In this document: one piece after another, positions 46,255-58,225 of the stretch | Position numbering within the stretch: position 1 is the first letter of the stretch | How the letters are laid out: each line of letters opens with the position of its first letter | Assembly: GCF_032884065.1 (NCBI RefSeq) | Contig: NC_088867.1 | Location: forward strand, 46,946,185 to 47,010,184 | Length of the DNA stretch: 64,000 bases | Source: Artemia franciscana | Taxonomy: Eukaryota > Arthropoda > Branchiopoda > Anostraca > Artemiidae | Direction of reading: 5' to 3' | Translations under genes and position numbers: made by a program | Notes under the pieces: model-generated | Databases searched by the model: none | What the model was told of the DNA's origin: nothing | Seen by the model: only the letters and a program-made list of their open reading frames with translations

Positions 46255-47270
46255 ATATTGTGCAGCAACTTGTACCGACTGCACTATGCAATGGCACTTT
46301 GGCGTATAGCCCGAGAAAGAACAAAGACCCTCAATATTGTGATTCTTATCGTCCGATTACAGTTTGTTCCGTTATTGCAAAACTATTTCAAAAAATTCTT
46401 CTTTTAAAAATCTCGAGTAGTTGTGATCACGGAGATCATAAGTTTGGTTTCTGCGTGGGTCTTGGTATTGGGAATGCACATGCAGTTTTCGTGTCTATTT
46501 TGGAGAGGCATGAGAGAGTGAAGAAATCTTTATGTGCCTGTACAATAGATATTTCTAAGGCATTCGATTCAGTCCTATAATCCCAAGCTATTCTAGCACT
46601 TTCGAGGAGAGGACTAAATCCATCCATTTGTGCCTCTGTATGGCAATGATATCAAATTTCTTCTATACGCGTCCGCGTCGAAAATCTTTATAGAAGTTGG
46701 ATTTTTGTGCGTCGCGGGGAAAAACAGGGCTCAGTATTTGGTCCTGCAATATTTAAGAATGCCATCCACTGTGCAACCGACCAGATTCCGCATTTTCTTA
46801 TTGATCCATCCGTTGACGCGAGCCGCCTGTCGTACGCGGATGACATTCTCCTTCTGTCTGATGATTTGTAATCGCTACATGCTGCTGTGAATAGCCTCTA
46901 TTCCGGGCTGTTTGAAATCAGGCTGTCAGTAGCCTCTGGTAAAACTGAATTTCTCGTTTTTGGGTGTCATCACCTTCTCAATTCAACAATTCAGGTTGGC
47001 CCTGCCACAATCTTTGCCTCTGCTTCTCTTGGGTACCTTGAGGTTACATTCGGGATCTCGATTCAGGCAAAACACGGTCACTAATAAAGAATGTGTCTAG
47101 AGTTAAATGTGTCTGTTCTGTCTAGAGTTAAAGGCCAATTTGACAAGAAAACGTTTGGTCGGCTGTATAACTCGTTTTCGTACACGTGTTGTTTTTTACA
47201 CCCTTTCGAAAACTTTTCCCCACATCTGATAAAAACAAAAAAATCCGATCGTTGTTTCTTAGGTTCTAAA
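46255..47270 (+). mobile_element. LINE reverse-transcriptase fragment with YADD box
   Basis: Broken + frames give a continuous RT order: NKDPQYCDSYRPITVCSV and FGFCVGLGIGNAHAVF, then CTIDISKAFDSV (motif A; frame shifts after 46578), then GSVFGPAIF (motif B, about 46730-46760), then LSYADDILLLS (motif C, about 46833-46865) and KTEFLVFG. This family is clearly different from fragments A-D and from the 58-62 kb LINE. The endonuclease and 5' part are absent. It is inactive because of at least two frameshifts and internal stops. Confidence 0.8.
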
Positions 47271-47279
47271 AATATTTTC

Positions 47280-48110
47280 TAAGTATTCTTATTCGGACCA
47301 GTAATAGTTACATTTCCCAATAGTTACGGTGTTTTTTGAGATTGATCAAATATTGGATGAGATGTCACTTAGATTTGCTGACCGCTGCAATAAAATTGTC
47401 AATTTTCCACTGATACATCTTCTACCAAGTGACTAATGTCGCAAGTTATAAAGTCCCATAGCATTTGACACTTGTTGAAGGAGTGGTTAAAATAGTGGGT
47501 AACAACAAATTATTATTATTAGGATTACAAATATAATTATTATGATATTATTATGACACATTTGCTGAGTAGAGTAATAGATGATTTGCTGAGTAGAGTA
47601 ATAGATGATTCAGATAGAATAGAAATTTAAAAGTCGGAATATGAAAAAAAAATTAAACACGCGAATTCAAAGAAATACTATCGGTACGTCGGTATTTGGC
47701 ATGTCTCATCCAAAATAGAATGCATATTTAATAAATCTCATACTTTTCACTAGTTTTTTTATGAAAGAGTTGAAAAAGAGATGAAACAGCATGTTTCATT
47801 AGTCCGTGTCTTTGGGCAATAATATTGACCAAGGTCAATACACTGGTCAATGCCCTTTTTAAGCGGTAATGGAACAATTTGTTCATCTTTCCCTGGAGAT
47901 TTTCTTAGATATAAAGTAACTGAAATACGGTTCATTCGGTTATTTGGGGTAAATACAATTCTCGAGTTACAGTGATTAGTTTCTGCGCCAACCCTCCTAA
48001 GCTAAATAGAACTGAAACGATAATGTAGTTTCCTTCTCTGTTGTTACAAAAGAATTTGGATTGGGAAGCAATACTATCATTACACGGTAACAAGAAAAAA
48101 AAGAGAACAA
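47280..48110. other. Stretch without recognised features
   Basis: AT-rich. A short local duplication 'tttgctgagtagagtaatagatga' occurs twice at 47562-47608. No coding signal. Confidence 0.5.
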
Positions 48111-48114
48111 TCTA

Positions 48115-48320
48115 AAATTTTTCTCTTTTTGTAAGGCCTGTATCCTGCACAAGACTGTATCCAGGGGGTTTTGCAGGGTCTGAACCCTTCCTAAAAAATA
48201 TCCGGCTCGTAAAAAAAATTAACAAAAATGAACATAAACAAATTTTTGATGCGCTTTGCAAAGTTGTGTCTTTAACCCCCATCCCTCTAAACAAAAATTT
48301 TGGATAGGGCCGTGACCCTG
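48115..48320 (-). repeat. Dispersed GGGG-rich repeat, family 1, copy
   Basis: On the - strand: 'gggtcacggccctatccaaaatttttgtttagagggatgg', then 'caaaaatttgtttatgttcattttt', 'tttttacgagccgg' and 'gggttcagaccctgc'. The last two patches are the most conserved. Confidence 0.65.
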
Positions 48321-48949
48321 GATATTGAATGGAGGGGGTTCTTCAGAAAACAATGCTGTTTATTAGCCATTGAATAAAAAACAGTATATTCATGTAATAT
48401 TTTTCTAATACAATTATCTAAATCGGATTAGGAGTATTTTATCACCCTGATCTTAATGGCTTCATTCTGGCTGGATAGATCACATTGTTTTAATCCATCA
48501 CGATCCTGTAATATCATTCGCTAATTGACCAAAAGGTCAATTTCTGAAAAGGCAGTATAACAAATACTTATTGAATGTAAGGTTTTAGTCAATAGAGAAT
48601 TCATAGAACGCCAGGAATAAGTTGCACTTACGCTTTTTCTTATCCCTCTTTCGCCAAAGAAATTTGAAGCATTTTAAAGTTTTATTTAAATTAGGCTTAA
48701 AAAAAGGTGCAAAAGAATTGAAGGGGCTGAGGCGTATCTCAATACCTGTAGTGAAAACAAAGAGACTGTAAATCATTAAGTAACGTTTGACTATTTAAAG
48801 TACCATTAGTAGCGTCAGTGCTCACATAGCTGTGAATCAGGGCAAAATAAAAAGACCTTTGTAGGGTCTCTTGAACTTAGCCAAGCAATATGGCAGGGCT
48901 GGTGGGAGTATAAACATGGTGCCCAGGTCAACACTGTGTAAGACTTTTT

Positions 48950-50220
48950 TCCGTTTCGACGACTGATCTGTTGTCATTATGTTAGAGACCTACCTGTTTT
49001 TTTTTTTTTTTTCAATCAAACTCTTACGTGACATAAATTTTTGATCTTTCTCCATCTCCATCTCTATATCTCTCTCTCTATCATATGAGCTTTCAGGTAA
49101 ATCTAAAAGGAGATGTGCAGGCGTTCCAAGTCTTCCTCGAGCAACACAAAAGGGCCTATGGGATTTCCAACATTGCATTGCAACATACAGGAGGACCTAT
49201 GGGATTACCAACATTGCATTGCAACATACAGGAGGGCTATGGAATTTCCAACACTGCATTGCAACATACAGGAGGGCCTATGGGATTTCCAACATTGCAT
49301 TGCAACATACAGGAGGGCCTATGGGATTTCCAACATTGCATTGCAACATACAGGAGGGCCTACGGCATTTCCAACATTGCATTGCAACATACAGGAGGAC
49401 CTATGGGATTTCAAACATTGCATTGCAACATACAGGAGGGCCTATGGGATTTCAAACATTGCATTGCAACATACAGGAGGGCCTATGGGATTTCAAACAT
49501 TGCATTGCAACATACAGTAGGGCCTATGGGATTTCCAACATTGCATTGCAACATACAGGAGGGCCTATGGGATTTCAAACATTGCATTGCAACATACAGG
49601 AGGGCCTACGGGATTCCAAACATTGCATTGCAACATACAGGAGGGCCTATGGGATTTCCAACATTGCATTGCAACATATAGGAGGGCCTACGGGATTTCC
49701 AAAATCGTACATTGTCATTTTCTATTTTTTGACGACTGATGTTATAGCTAAGATGTTTCAGATAATACTGCTATTTCAAATAAATATTTACGCAACATGT
49801 AAATTTTCTCCGTAAATCACAATAGAGACACATAGGGTTTCTTGGATTTTCCGGACCAACAGAAACTTAAACAGTTATTTTTTTGGGGGGTGAGGGGGGC
49901 AAACTGTAAAAACCGCGCATAATACTTTCTTCATTTCAACGACTGATCTTGCAGTCGAGACATTACGCACAGTATTCGTATTTTAATCAAGCTTAAACGT
50001 AACATATGAACTTTTAAGTAAAAAAAGGAGACATTTTAGGTTTCTTAGACTTCTCAAACACAGCAAGGTCGACGGGAATTAAAACACAGTATGTGGCTGA
50101 AAACTGTGACAGACACACTTTTTTTCAAGGGTGATTCTTACAGTAAAGATATTGCAAATAATGCTGTTTGTATTAATCAAACTTTTACGTAAGATAGAGA
50201 ATTGCACGTAAGTACAGATT
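48950..50220 (+). repeat. Diverged ~200-bp tandem repeats around a minisatellite
   Basis: The order 'cgactgatct' - 'tattttaatcaa.ctt..acgtaacat..a..tttt.a.gtaaa...aggaga' - 'ttaggtttcttggattttcc..accaac..aaacttaaacag' recurs starting near 48958, 49728, 49938 and 50140. The 41-bp minisatellite sits inside the first unit, so the smaller repeat grew within a larger one. Confidence 0.6.
49152..49701 (+). repeat. 41-bp minisatellite, ~13 copies, open in all forward frames
   Basis: Unit pattern 'ggcctatgggatttccaaca' + 'ttgcattgcaacatacaggag' (41 bp), with few point variants (ccaac/caaac, tatggg/tacggg) and one 40-bp unit. Since 41 is not a multiple of three, three units make a 41-codon cycle and each frame passes through the same three peptides (GISNIALQHTGG, GFPTLHCNIQEG, DFQHCIATYRRA). 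No stop occurs in any + frame over about 550 bp. A protein-coding role is not supported: there is no homology and the flanks are repeat. Confidence 0.9.
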
Positions 50221-50454
50221 GATTATAATCTGGAAAACCCATTTAACCAAGACCCAAGGAGCTCTACACTTTCCAAAATCGTGAACACCAAGTGGCACGT
50301 GCAAAGTGTGACAGAAGTGTACCAAGTATAGTGCAAACAATGCCTTGCGCTACACAAAGATGTACAGCTTGATGGGGGTGTGACCCACTTTATGAAATAA
50401 GTGGCACACTGAGATGTGCACAGTGCACCAAGTCGTCGAGAGTAGATACTACTA

Positions 50455-51350
50455 CTGCTACTACTACTACTAATAACTCACTGCAGCACCAAGCCGCCTG
50501 AGGCCAACACAGCCACGCACGCTCCTCCTCCAACCTAATCTATTTAAAGCCTCCCTCTTTACACCCTCCCAGGAAAATCCCGTTTCCTTTAAATCTTTAT
50601 TTATGACATCCTCCCAACCCAGACAAGGACGACCTGCTTTCCGTGTAGCCCTAGACGGTTGGCCAAAAAGGACAATCTTCGGTAATCTGTCATCCTTCAT
50701 CCGTAGAACGTGGCCTAGCCATCTCAACCTTTCTTTCATTATAGCCCCAGAAAGCGGGATTGAACCATACTTTTCGTACAACCTACTGTTTGAAATACGG
50801 TCAGTCAGTCGGGTACCCAGAACAATCCGTAGGCAATTTCTCTGGAAAACATCTGGTAAATTTTCATCTGCTTTTCAGAGTGCCCATGCTTCAGAGCCAT
50901 ATTTGACCACTGTCATCACTGTAGCTTCCAATATTCTAATCTTGGTATGTAGACTTATCTTTCTATTCTTCCAAACTTTTTTTAACTGTGAAAAAACACC
51001 CTGAGCTTTAGCTATTCTACTTTTAACATCTTCACTGCTCCCACCATCTTTACTAATAATACTACCAAGGCAACTGAAGCTCCCAACCTGATCAATCTTT
51101 TCGTTACCTAATGTCATCTTCACTTATTCCTAGCCTTAGTGACTTAGTCTTCTTAACATTAATTTTCAACCCTATTTTAGCCCCCTGAACTCTTAAAACC
51201 TCTAAAAATTCATTCATTTTGCTCACACTTTCATCTAATATGCTTAAATCATCAGCATAATCTAAGTCCAGGAGCGTTCTTCCTCCCCATTTGATTCCAT
51301 GGTCTCCAATTGCCTTTCCTGTGCTCCTTAAGACGAACCCTCTTTAGTTT
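50455..51350 (-). mobile_element. RTE-like LINE fragment C (C-terminal part and 3' tail)
   Basis: On the - strand: KINVKKT-like start near 51170, then GNEKIDQVGSFSCLGSII, RIAKAQGVFSQLKKVWKN (51123-50875), then after a frameshift RLRWLGHVLRMKDDRLPK, VLFGQPSRATRKAGRPCL and WEDVINKDLKETGFSWEG (50781-50470). The end is LRRLGAAVSY with a stop, immediately followed by a (TAG)n tail at 50455-50480. Short trinucleotide 3' tails suit RTE-type elements. It is the best C-terminus of the A-D family. Confidence 0.85.
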
Positions 51351-51354
51351 AAAG

Positions 51355-51970
51355 TGTCAAATAGGGAAATTTGCAGCAGTCCAGGAAACACACTATTTAA
51401 AAGACCTAATATGTCTGGAAAATTACATATTTGGAGTGTGCCCAAAATCTATTTAAGGGTAAAAACTGCAGATCATTAATTTTTACTATCTTCGAAAGTA
51501 GCAGAGCTAAGGAATTAAACGTCCAGGAATGGATCTAGTACCAAAAGAAGGGTCTCTCAAGCTCAAAGAAAGGCAAGTTAGCAATAAAGCATGGAATACT
51601 GGACGGCGTTTCCAGTTTTTTAGGACGAACGCGGCGTTTCCGCTCCTATCAATTCTCCATATTCTATGGTATTTAGTCTAAAAATTTTCCACAAAATATG
51701 CACAAGCTTTGCGGCTAAAATTGTCTAATCCGTTCCGATTCTGAAACTACTTTCCATAGTCAGTAATACAAAATATCAAGATATAAAGTTTTAAAGCAGC
51801 AATATTTTTTTGTGAAGATTTTGCTAAAATAACATTCTACTGGGTTTGTCAGTTGAAATTCCAAATTGAACCCCGGTATCCCCTGAGTAGTTTTTTAGGT
51901 TTTTATTTTTCTCATTCATGATCATCAATTCTTCATTTAATACCATTTAAATTAAAACAAAAAAGATTTA
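51355..51970. other. Stretch without recognised features
   Basis: Unique-looking AT-rich sequence between two oppositely oriented ends of the same LINE family. No frame of note. Confidence 0.5.
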
Positions 51971-51974
51971 AAGG

Positions 51975-52110
51975 ATATGGGAACTTCCTGGGAGAGTGTA
52001 AAGAGGGAGGCTTCAAATAGATTAGGTCGGAGGAGGAGCGTGCGTAGCTGTGTTGGCCTCAGGTGGCTTGGTGCTGCAGTGAGTTATTTGTTTGTTGTTG
52101 TAGTAAATTA
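51975..52110 (+). mobile_element. RTE-like LINE fragment D (3' end only)
   Basis: 'gggaacttcctgggagagtgtaaagagggaggct', 'agattaggtcggaggaggagcgtgcgtagctgtgttggcctcaggtggcttggtgctgcagtgagttatt' (as ordered words) is the reverse complement of the 3' end at 50480-50590, followed by a 'tgtttgttgttgtagtaa' tail. It is a severely 5'-truncated copy in inverted orientation to fragment C. Confidence 0.8.
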
Positions 52111-52194
52111 AAACAAGAAAATGATTACAGCCCCGAGATAAAATAAGCTGTAGGTAACATTTAAAAAAGAAGAAGAAAAAACAAGAGCTAAGAG

Positions 52195-54340
52195 CTCATA
52201 TGGCACTTGTGACGAGGCGAGAAGAGCTAAGAGCCAAAAAATCTTATGGTATGAGCTCTAACAAAATTCTAAGAATCAATAGATTGATTTAAAAAGGAAA
52301 CTAAGAGGCTTAATACCAGTCAGGATTTAAAATAAGAGCTCTGAGTCACGATGTCCTTCTAAATATCAAAATTCATTAAAATCCGATCACCCACTCGTAA
52401 GTTATAAATACCTAATTTTTTCAAATTTTTCCTCTCCCTTTAGCCCCCCAGATGGTCGAATCTGGGAAAACGACTTTATCAAGTCAAATTGTGCAGCTCC
52501 CTGACACACCTACCAATTTTCATCGTCCTAGCGCGTCCAGAAGCACCAAACTCGCCAAATCGCTGAACCCCTCCCCCCAACTCCCCCAAAGAGAGCGAAT
52601 CCAGTACGATTCTGTCAATCACGTATCAAGGACATTTGTTTATTCTATCCACCAAGCTTCATCCCGATTCCTCCACTCCAAGTGATTTTCCAAGATTTCC
52701 CCTCCAACTCCCCCCAATGTCAAAAGATCTGGTCGGGATTTGAAATAAGAGCTCTGAGACATGAATTCCTTCTAAAAATCAAATTTCATTAAGATCCGAT
52801 TATCTATTCGTAAGATAAAAATGCCCCAATTTTCACGTTTTCCAAGAATTCCGGTTTCCCCCTCCAACTCCCCCCAATGTCACAGGATCTGGTCGGAATT
52901 TCAAATTAGAACTTTAAAGCACAAGATCCTTCTAAATATCAAATTTCATTAAGATCTGGTCACCTTTTCGCAAGTTACAAATGCCTCAATTTTCAAAATT
53001 ACCCCCCCCCCCAATTCCACCAAAGAGAGCTCACGTATCTTAGACAGGTTTCTATTCTTCCCATCCAGTTTCAACCTGATCTCACTGCTCTAAGTATTTT
53101 CTAAGATTTCTGATCCCTCCGAATGCCTCCCCCCCCCAATTACGCTTGATCCGGTTGAGATTTAAAATAAGAGATCTGAGTTACGAGGTCCTTCCAAATA
53201 TGAAGTTTCATGAAGATCTGATCACTCCTTCGTAAGTTAAAAATAAATCATTTTTTCTTATTTTACGGAATTAACCCCCCCCCCCCATAGAGCGGATCCG
53301 TTCCAATTGTGTAAATCACGTATGTAAGACTTCTGCTTATTTTTCCCACCAAGTTTCATCCCGATCCCTCCAATCTAAGCATTTTCCATGATTTTAGGTT
53401 CCCCCAGCCCAAACTTCCCCCAATGTCACCAGATCCGATCAGGATTTAAAACAAGAGCTTTGAGACACGATATCCTTCTAAATATAAATTTCATTGAGAT
53501 CCGATCACCCGTTCGTAAGTTAAAAATACCTCATTTTTTCTAATTTTTCATAACTAACCCCTCCCCCAACTACCCCAAAGAGAGCGGATCTGTTCCGGTT
53601 ATGTCAATCATGTATCTAGGACTCGTGATTATTTTTCCCACCAAGTTTCATCCCGATCCCTCCACTCTAAGTGTTTTCCAAGTTTTAGGTTTCCCCCTCC
53701 CCCCCAATGTCACCAGATCCGATCGGGTTTAAAATAAGAGCTCTGAGCCACGATATCCTTCTAAATATCAAATTTCATTGAGATCCGGTCACTCGTTCGT
53801 AAGTTAAAAATGCCTAATTTTTTCTAATTTTTATGAAATAACCCCCCCCCCCCCAACTACCCCAAAGAGAGCAGATCCGTTCCGTTTATGTCAATCATGT
53901 ATCTAGGACTTGTGTTTATTTTTCCCACCAAGTTTCATCCCGATCCCTCCACTCTAAGTGTTTTCCAAGATTTTAGGTTTCCCCCCTCCAACTCCCCCCA
54001 ATGTCATCAGATCCGGTCGGGATTTAAAATAAGAGCTCTGAGACACAATATCATTCCAAACATCAAATTTCATTAAGATCCCATCACCCGCTCATAAGTT
54101 AAAAATACTTTATTTTTTCTATTTTTCCGAATTAACCGGCCCCCCACTCCCTCCAGATGGTCAAATCGCAAAAACGACTATTTCTAATTTAATCTGGTCC
54201 AGTCCCTGATACGCTTGCCAAATTTCATCGTCCTAGCTTACCTGGAAGTGCCTAAAGTAGCAAAACCGGGACCGACAGACAGACAGACCGACAGAATTTG
54301 CGATTGCTATATGTCACTTGGTTAATACCAAGTGCCATAA
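52195..54340 (-). repeat. Composite 2-kb repeat element, copy 2 (inverted)
   Basis: Reverse-complement copy of 31705-33762, from 'gagctcatatggcacttgtgacgagg...aaatcttatggtatgagctctaac' to the hairpin 'cacttggttaataccaagtg' (54315-54334) with GACAGACAGACCGACAG beside it. It carries seven internal units, at about 52396, 52810, 52970, 53232, 53515, 53802 and 54094, whose spacing follows copy 1, including the short 161-bp step. The 77-, 62- and 86-codon frames are by-products. Confidence 0.8.
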
Positions 54341-54349
54341 AAATATGTC

Positions 54350-55270
54350 CAATTGCAAACAAATCAGTGGTGTACTCGTTTTCTTTTATGTGAGAGTCAG
54401 GGGAAGCTAAGGAAAAGTCTGTACATTGCCATTTTACGATAAAAAGTAAACCTTCTACTCGCACTTTTTCGCTGTTCGGTGAGGGTAGGTAGAAACATCT
54501 ATCAGTAAGCATGGCAACAGTGGAGTTCTTGCTCTACTGAAAACAGAAAAGCCAATATCCTTCGTAATTTTCCATAGACTTAATTAAACATGCAATTGAA
54601 AAGTAGGAGTCATTAAAAGTAATTAAATTTTAGGAGATAACATTGGATTCAAAAATAATGTTTGTCATCGCTACGACTGAAATAGAAATGAGGCGACTAC
54701 CTTCGCACAGTAACAGGTAAATACTGGATACTGAAAGTAGGTATGACATCACTGTAAAACCTTTTATTGCATTCTATCAACTTAACAATAGCAATTGCAA
54801 AACCCACAAGGCCCTATTGGAATCATTCTGGGGTCCCTCATCAAGAAGAAGAAAAAGATTTCAGCTTGTCACGAACAATTGACGTCTTTAAAGCAGATAT
54901 TCAGGAATTATTACTGTGGTGGGGGAGGTCTGAATTGTAAAAAAGAAAAACAAAGTTGAACTATAAAGACAATATAACAGATTATAGAAAATACAAAAGA
55001 AACCTTAAGGCTTCGTGAATTCTCCCCTTTTAATGAAGGAAAATCTAAACAGAACTAAAAAATCTTGCATATTTTGAAACTTGGATCATATCTTTTTATA
55101 TATATAACTAAATATTAGCATTAGCTTAATAGCGTATTCCTCAAGAGCTAGACAAACCTTTATATTTTTCTAATACAAGTGAAAAAAAAACATGTTTCAT
55201 TAGTGAAATCTACATTTCATTATTTGCAAAGAATTTATTCGCTAGAATCGACTCTTAATCAATTACATAA
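54350..55270. other. Stretch without recognised features
   Basis: The - strand frame at 54512-54252 has a plausible peptide composition (DRCFYLPSPNSEKVRVEG) but runs straight into the composite repeat end and has no relative I know, so I leave it uncalled. Confidence 0.4.
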
Positions 55271-55279
55271 AAAAAACTA

Positions 55280-55545
55280 GTTTTTTTAACTGAAAGTAAG
55301 GAGCGACATTCAAACTTACAGAAATTACTCCGTATATGAAATGGGTTGTTCCCTCCGCAATCCCTCACTCTTTACGCTAAAACTTTCAATTGTTTTTAAA
55401 AAGCAGAATTGTGGAAAAGAGTCAAACTTTAGCGTAAAGAGCGAGGGATTGCGGAGGGAACAACCCATTTCATATACGGAGTAATTTCTGTTCGTTTTAA
55501 GTTTTAATGTCACTCCTTACTTTCAGTTAAAAAAAACTAGTTTTT
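55280..55545. repeat. Fold-back element, intact palindromic copy
   Basis: Left arm 55283-55383 ('ttaactgaaagtaaggagcgacatt', 'cagaaattactccgtatatgaaatgggttgttccctccgcaatccctc') and right arm 55428-55537 are reverse complements with only a few differences, around a centre with 'tttaaaaagcagaattg'. Both ends carry 'aactagtttttt'-like sequence, a possible short direct/terminal repeat. No coding capacity. Confidence 0.85.
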
Positions 55546-55859
55546 TATGTAATTTCTGAACGTTTTTGAATTAATGCATGTTTGATTTTGGCTCTCCCCA
55601 CATAAATTATTAAAATGAAATTTGCATCTTAATTCCTTTTTTGGCTAAATGGCTTTCTCTTAGTTTTGATCAGACGATTTTGAGAAGTAAGGGGTGGGGA
55701 AGGAGGCCTAGTTGCCCTGCAATTTTTCGGTTACATAAAAAGGCAACTATAAATTTTAATTTTTAACGAATGTTTTTATTAGTAAAAAATAGACATAACT
55801 TAAGAATTAACTTACCTGTTACTTAAAAATTAAGTAACAAACTTTTATATTCTTAAATT

Positions 55860-56130
55860 TTTATAATGTATATGAGGGGGTTTGTACCCTCGTTTAATAC
55901 CTCACTCTTTACACTAAATCGTACGTTTTGTCCCAATTCTTTAAGAATGACCCCTGAATCAGAAAAGCCGTAGCATAAATAGTTTAAATTACTAAAAATA
56001 CTATAGCATAAAGAGCGAGGTATTTATCTCCTCCTAAATACCTCGCTCTTTATGCTAAAGTGTTTTTAGAGCCCCTCATTTGCGTAATAATCTCTGTTCG
56101 TCTTAAGTTTCAATGCTACCCCTTACTTTC
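55860..56130. repeat. Second fold-back copy, diverged, with perfect inner hairpin
   Basis: 'gtttgtaccctcgtttaatacctcactctttacactaaa' (55880-55918), 'agcataaagagcgaggtattta' (56005-56026) and 'taaatacctcgctctttatgcta' (56035-56057) are related to the fold-back arms; the ending 'aatctctgttcgtcttaagtttcaatgctaccccttactttcaattg' matches other copies. See the separate hairpin entry. Confidence 0.7.
56004..56057. repeat. Perfect 23-bp hairpin with 8-nt loop
   Basis: TAGCATAAAGAGCGAGGTA plus four further bases pairs completely with the mirrored arm; the loop is TCTCCTCC. It arises where two inner arm ends of the fold-back family meet. Confidence 0.9.
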
Positions 56131-56134
56131 AATT

Positions 56135-57010
56135 GAAAAAACTTTTCCATGTTTATTTTTTCATTGTTTTTTTACAGTAATTTTTGAAAATCCTGCGCCC
56201 TTTTCAATGAATTTATGTTCCCCCATGACATGTTTCTCCAAGGAAAGATCCTCCCACATAGCCCCCTCCCCTCAACCCCACCCCCAAAACCAAAAAAATC
56301 CCCTGAAAACGTATGTACACTTCCCAATAACCATTATTATATGTAAACACTGGTCGAAGTTTGTAACTTGCAGCCCCTCCCCCAAGGACTGTGGGGGAGT
56401 AATTTATTACCAAAGATATAATGGTTTTTGACAATGCAGAACAAAATGGCTATCTCAAAATTTTGATCCGTTGACTTAGGAGAAAAAATGAGCCTAGGTG
56501 CCCTCCAATTTTTTTGGTCACTTAAAAAGGGCACTAGAACTTTTCATTTCCGCTAGAATGAGCCCTCTTGCGACATTCCAGGACCACTTGGTCGATACGA
56601 TGACCCCTGAAAAACAAAACAAAAAACAAATAAACACGTACCCGTGATTTGTCTTCTCGCAAAAAATACGAAATTCCACATTTTTGCAGATACGAGCTTG
56701 AAATTGTTTCTGTAGGGTTCTCTGATACACCGAACGCGATGGTGTGATTTTCTATCACACAATCTTTTAGGGGGTGTTTTCCCCTATTTTCCAAAATAAG
56801 GCAAATTTTCTCAGGCTCGTAACTTTTGATGGCAAATACTAAATTTGATGAAACTTATATATTTAAAATCAGCATGAAAATCCGATTCTTTTGATGTATA
56901 TTTTAGCATAAAAATTCCGATTTTTAGAGTTTCGTTTACTATTGAGCCGGGTCGCTCTTACGAACTGTTTGACACGAACTGTCTATTTTCGTTACCACGA
57001 ACTGTTTGAC
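56135..57010 (-). repeat. Body of a non-autonomous element, linked to the fold-back
   Basis: It ends 'tattgagccgggtcgctcttacgaactgttt', the reverse of 19505-19550, and contains the 6080-6290-like segment at 56640-56830. Together with 55280-56130 this suggests a larger element of about 1.7 kb. Frames on both strands (56060-56794) have no motifs. Confidence 0.5.
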
Positions 57011-57360
57011 AGAGTTGACACGAGATTCTCACTAGAGTTGAATTGCGACTAACTGGAGTTGCGTTTCTTTTGTATTGCGATGTAAGCACAGTGTTTCCAC
57101 TTTTCTTTTCAAACAATCTTGAAAACCTCGGCGATTTTCGGTATAAAATCGGTAGATGACTCTCAGGGTTCGGTAGAATTTTCAGTAGGACTGTTTTTCA
57201 TTTTGTGTTATGTTTTTGGAGGTGTTCGAGCGATTTGTGAATAAAGTACCACATTCTAAAAACTCAGAGAGTGATTCCGGAAAGAAAAGCGGGATTTCGT
57301 CGAAAAATCGGTAGAAGTGGAAACACTGGTAAGCATCTTAATTTTTCTGCTCTTTCTTTA

Positions 57361-57606
57361 GGTTGAAGGTGACACTTGCTCGTCATTTCCAGATAATTTA
57401 AATTGCACGAAATGGATGAATACCACGAAAAAAAACGCGTATTCAACTTTGTACATATTTAAGTTACCTAGAATGCATATCGTCTGCGGAATGTGGATGT
57501 CCATTGTCAACTTTGTCCTTTTTTCCCAGCCACTCATTCAAGACAGGGATGGCTTCAACAGAATTTTCTTCACTAAGTGCCAGATTTCCATTCTAGAAAA
57601 AAGATA
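57361..57606 (+). other. Unassigned open stretch behind a good acceptor
   Basis: After TTTCTTTAG an open frame of about 81 codons runs to TAA, starting VEGDTCSSFPDNLNCTKW and including FNRIFFTKCQISILEKR. It is not a family I recognise, and it has no support beyond the acceptor and the open frame. It may be a lone 3' exon, or chance. Confidence 0.2.
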
Positions 57607-57609
57607 AAA

Positions 57610-58225
57610 TTCACTTTTTTATCCGCTTACCTGTCCAAATGTTACGAAAAAATAGCTTGGAAATGCAATGAAAATAGAAAAACTATGCTTATAAAAACTT
57701 CGATATATCTTTGTATGGCACTATTTAAATGTTTACAACCTCTAAAAAAATAGTTGAGAACTAAAAGTTCAAGATCATAAAAATCACACATGGGCACTTG
57801 GATAAAACTTCCAACGTTTTAAGGGGTGCTAAAATTCTAAACCACTTGATTAGTCGTTTTATGGATAACGTTGGCCAAAACAAAGGAAATTCGTAATATC
57901 AAAACTAGCTAAATTCCAAAACACAAGCTGGAAAATCTAGAGGTCCTCCCAATATATGGGGGGCCAACCTATTTTAGAAGCAAACTCAATAAACGAGCGA
58001 GATGCAAGTCACTATCGTTTTTCAATTTATTAACTGCATTGTAATGACGAGAAAAATTTGCCACAAGATATGTGATGTTTTTCTCAGGAAATACCGTCTT
58101 ATCTGTCCCCAGAGGGGGGTGATGAAGCCTCCACGAGAACAAGACTTTCGGTAGCGTGGTCGGCAGAGTTCGTATCTACTGATGATGTTGCTAAAATTAC
58201 TTTAATAAAATATACAATACTAGTA
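57610..58225. other. Stretch without recognised features
   Basis: AT-rich to about 58080, then a more balanced composition that could be the 5' UTR of the LINE that follows. Confidence 0.4.

Noticed and set aside
49085..49815. Two 198-codon and one 135-codon overlapping frames as a repeat protein gene
   Set aside because: All come from the 41-bp minisatellite, which is open in every forward frame; no homology, no splice context, and the flanks are older repeats.
52452..54076. Frames such as SGKTTLSSQIV (52452) hinting at a P-loop protein
   Set aside because: The frame is inside the composite repeat and the matching copy at 33.4-33.5 kb does not keep it; the GKTT word is chance.
57264..57446. 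- strand frame with CHLQPKERAEK as an exon
   Set aside because: The opposite strand has an equally open frame with a better acceptor; no motif on either.
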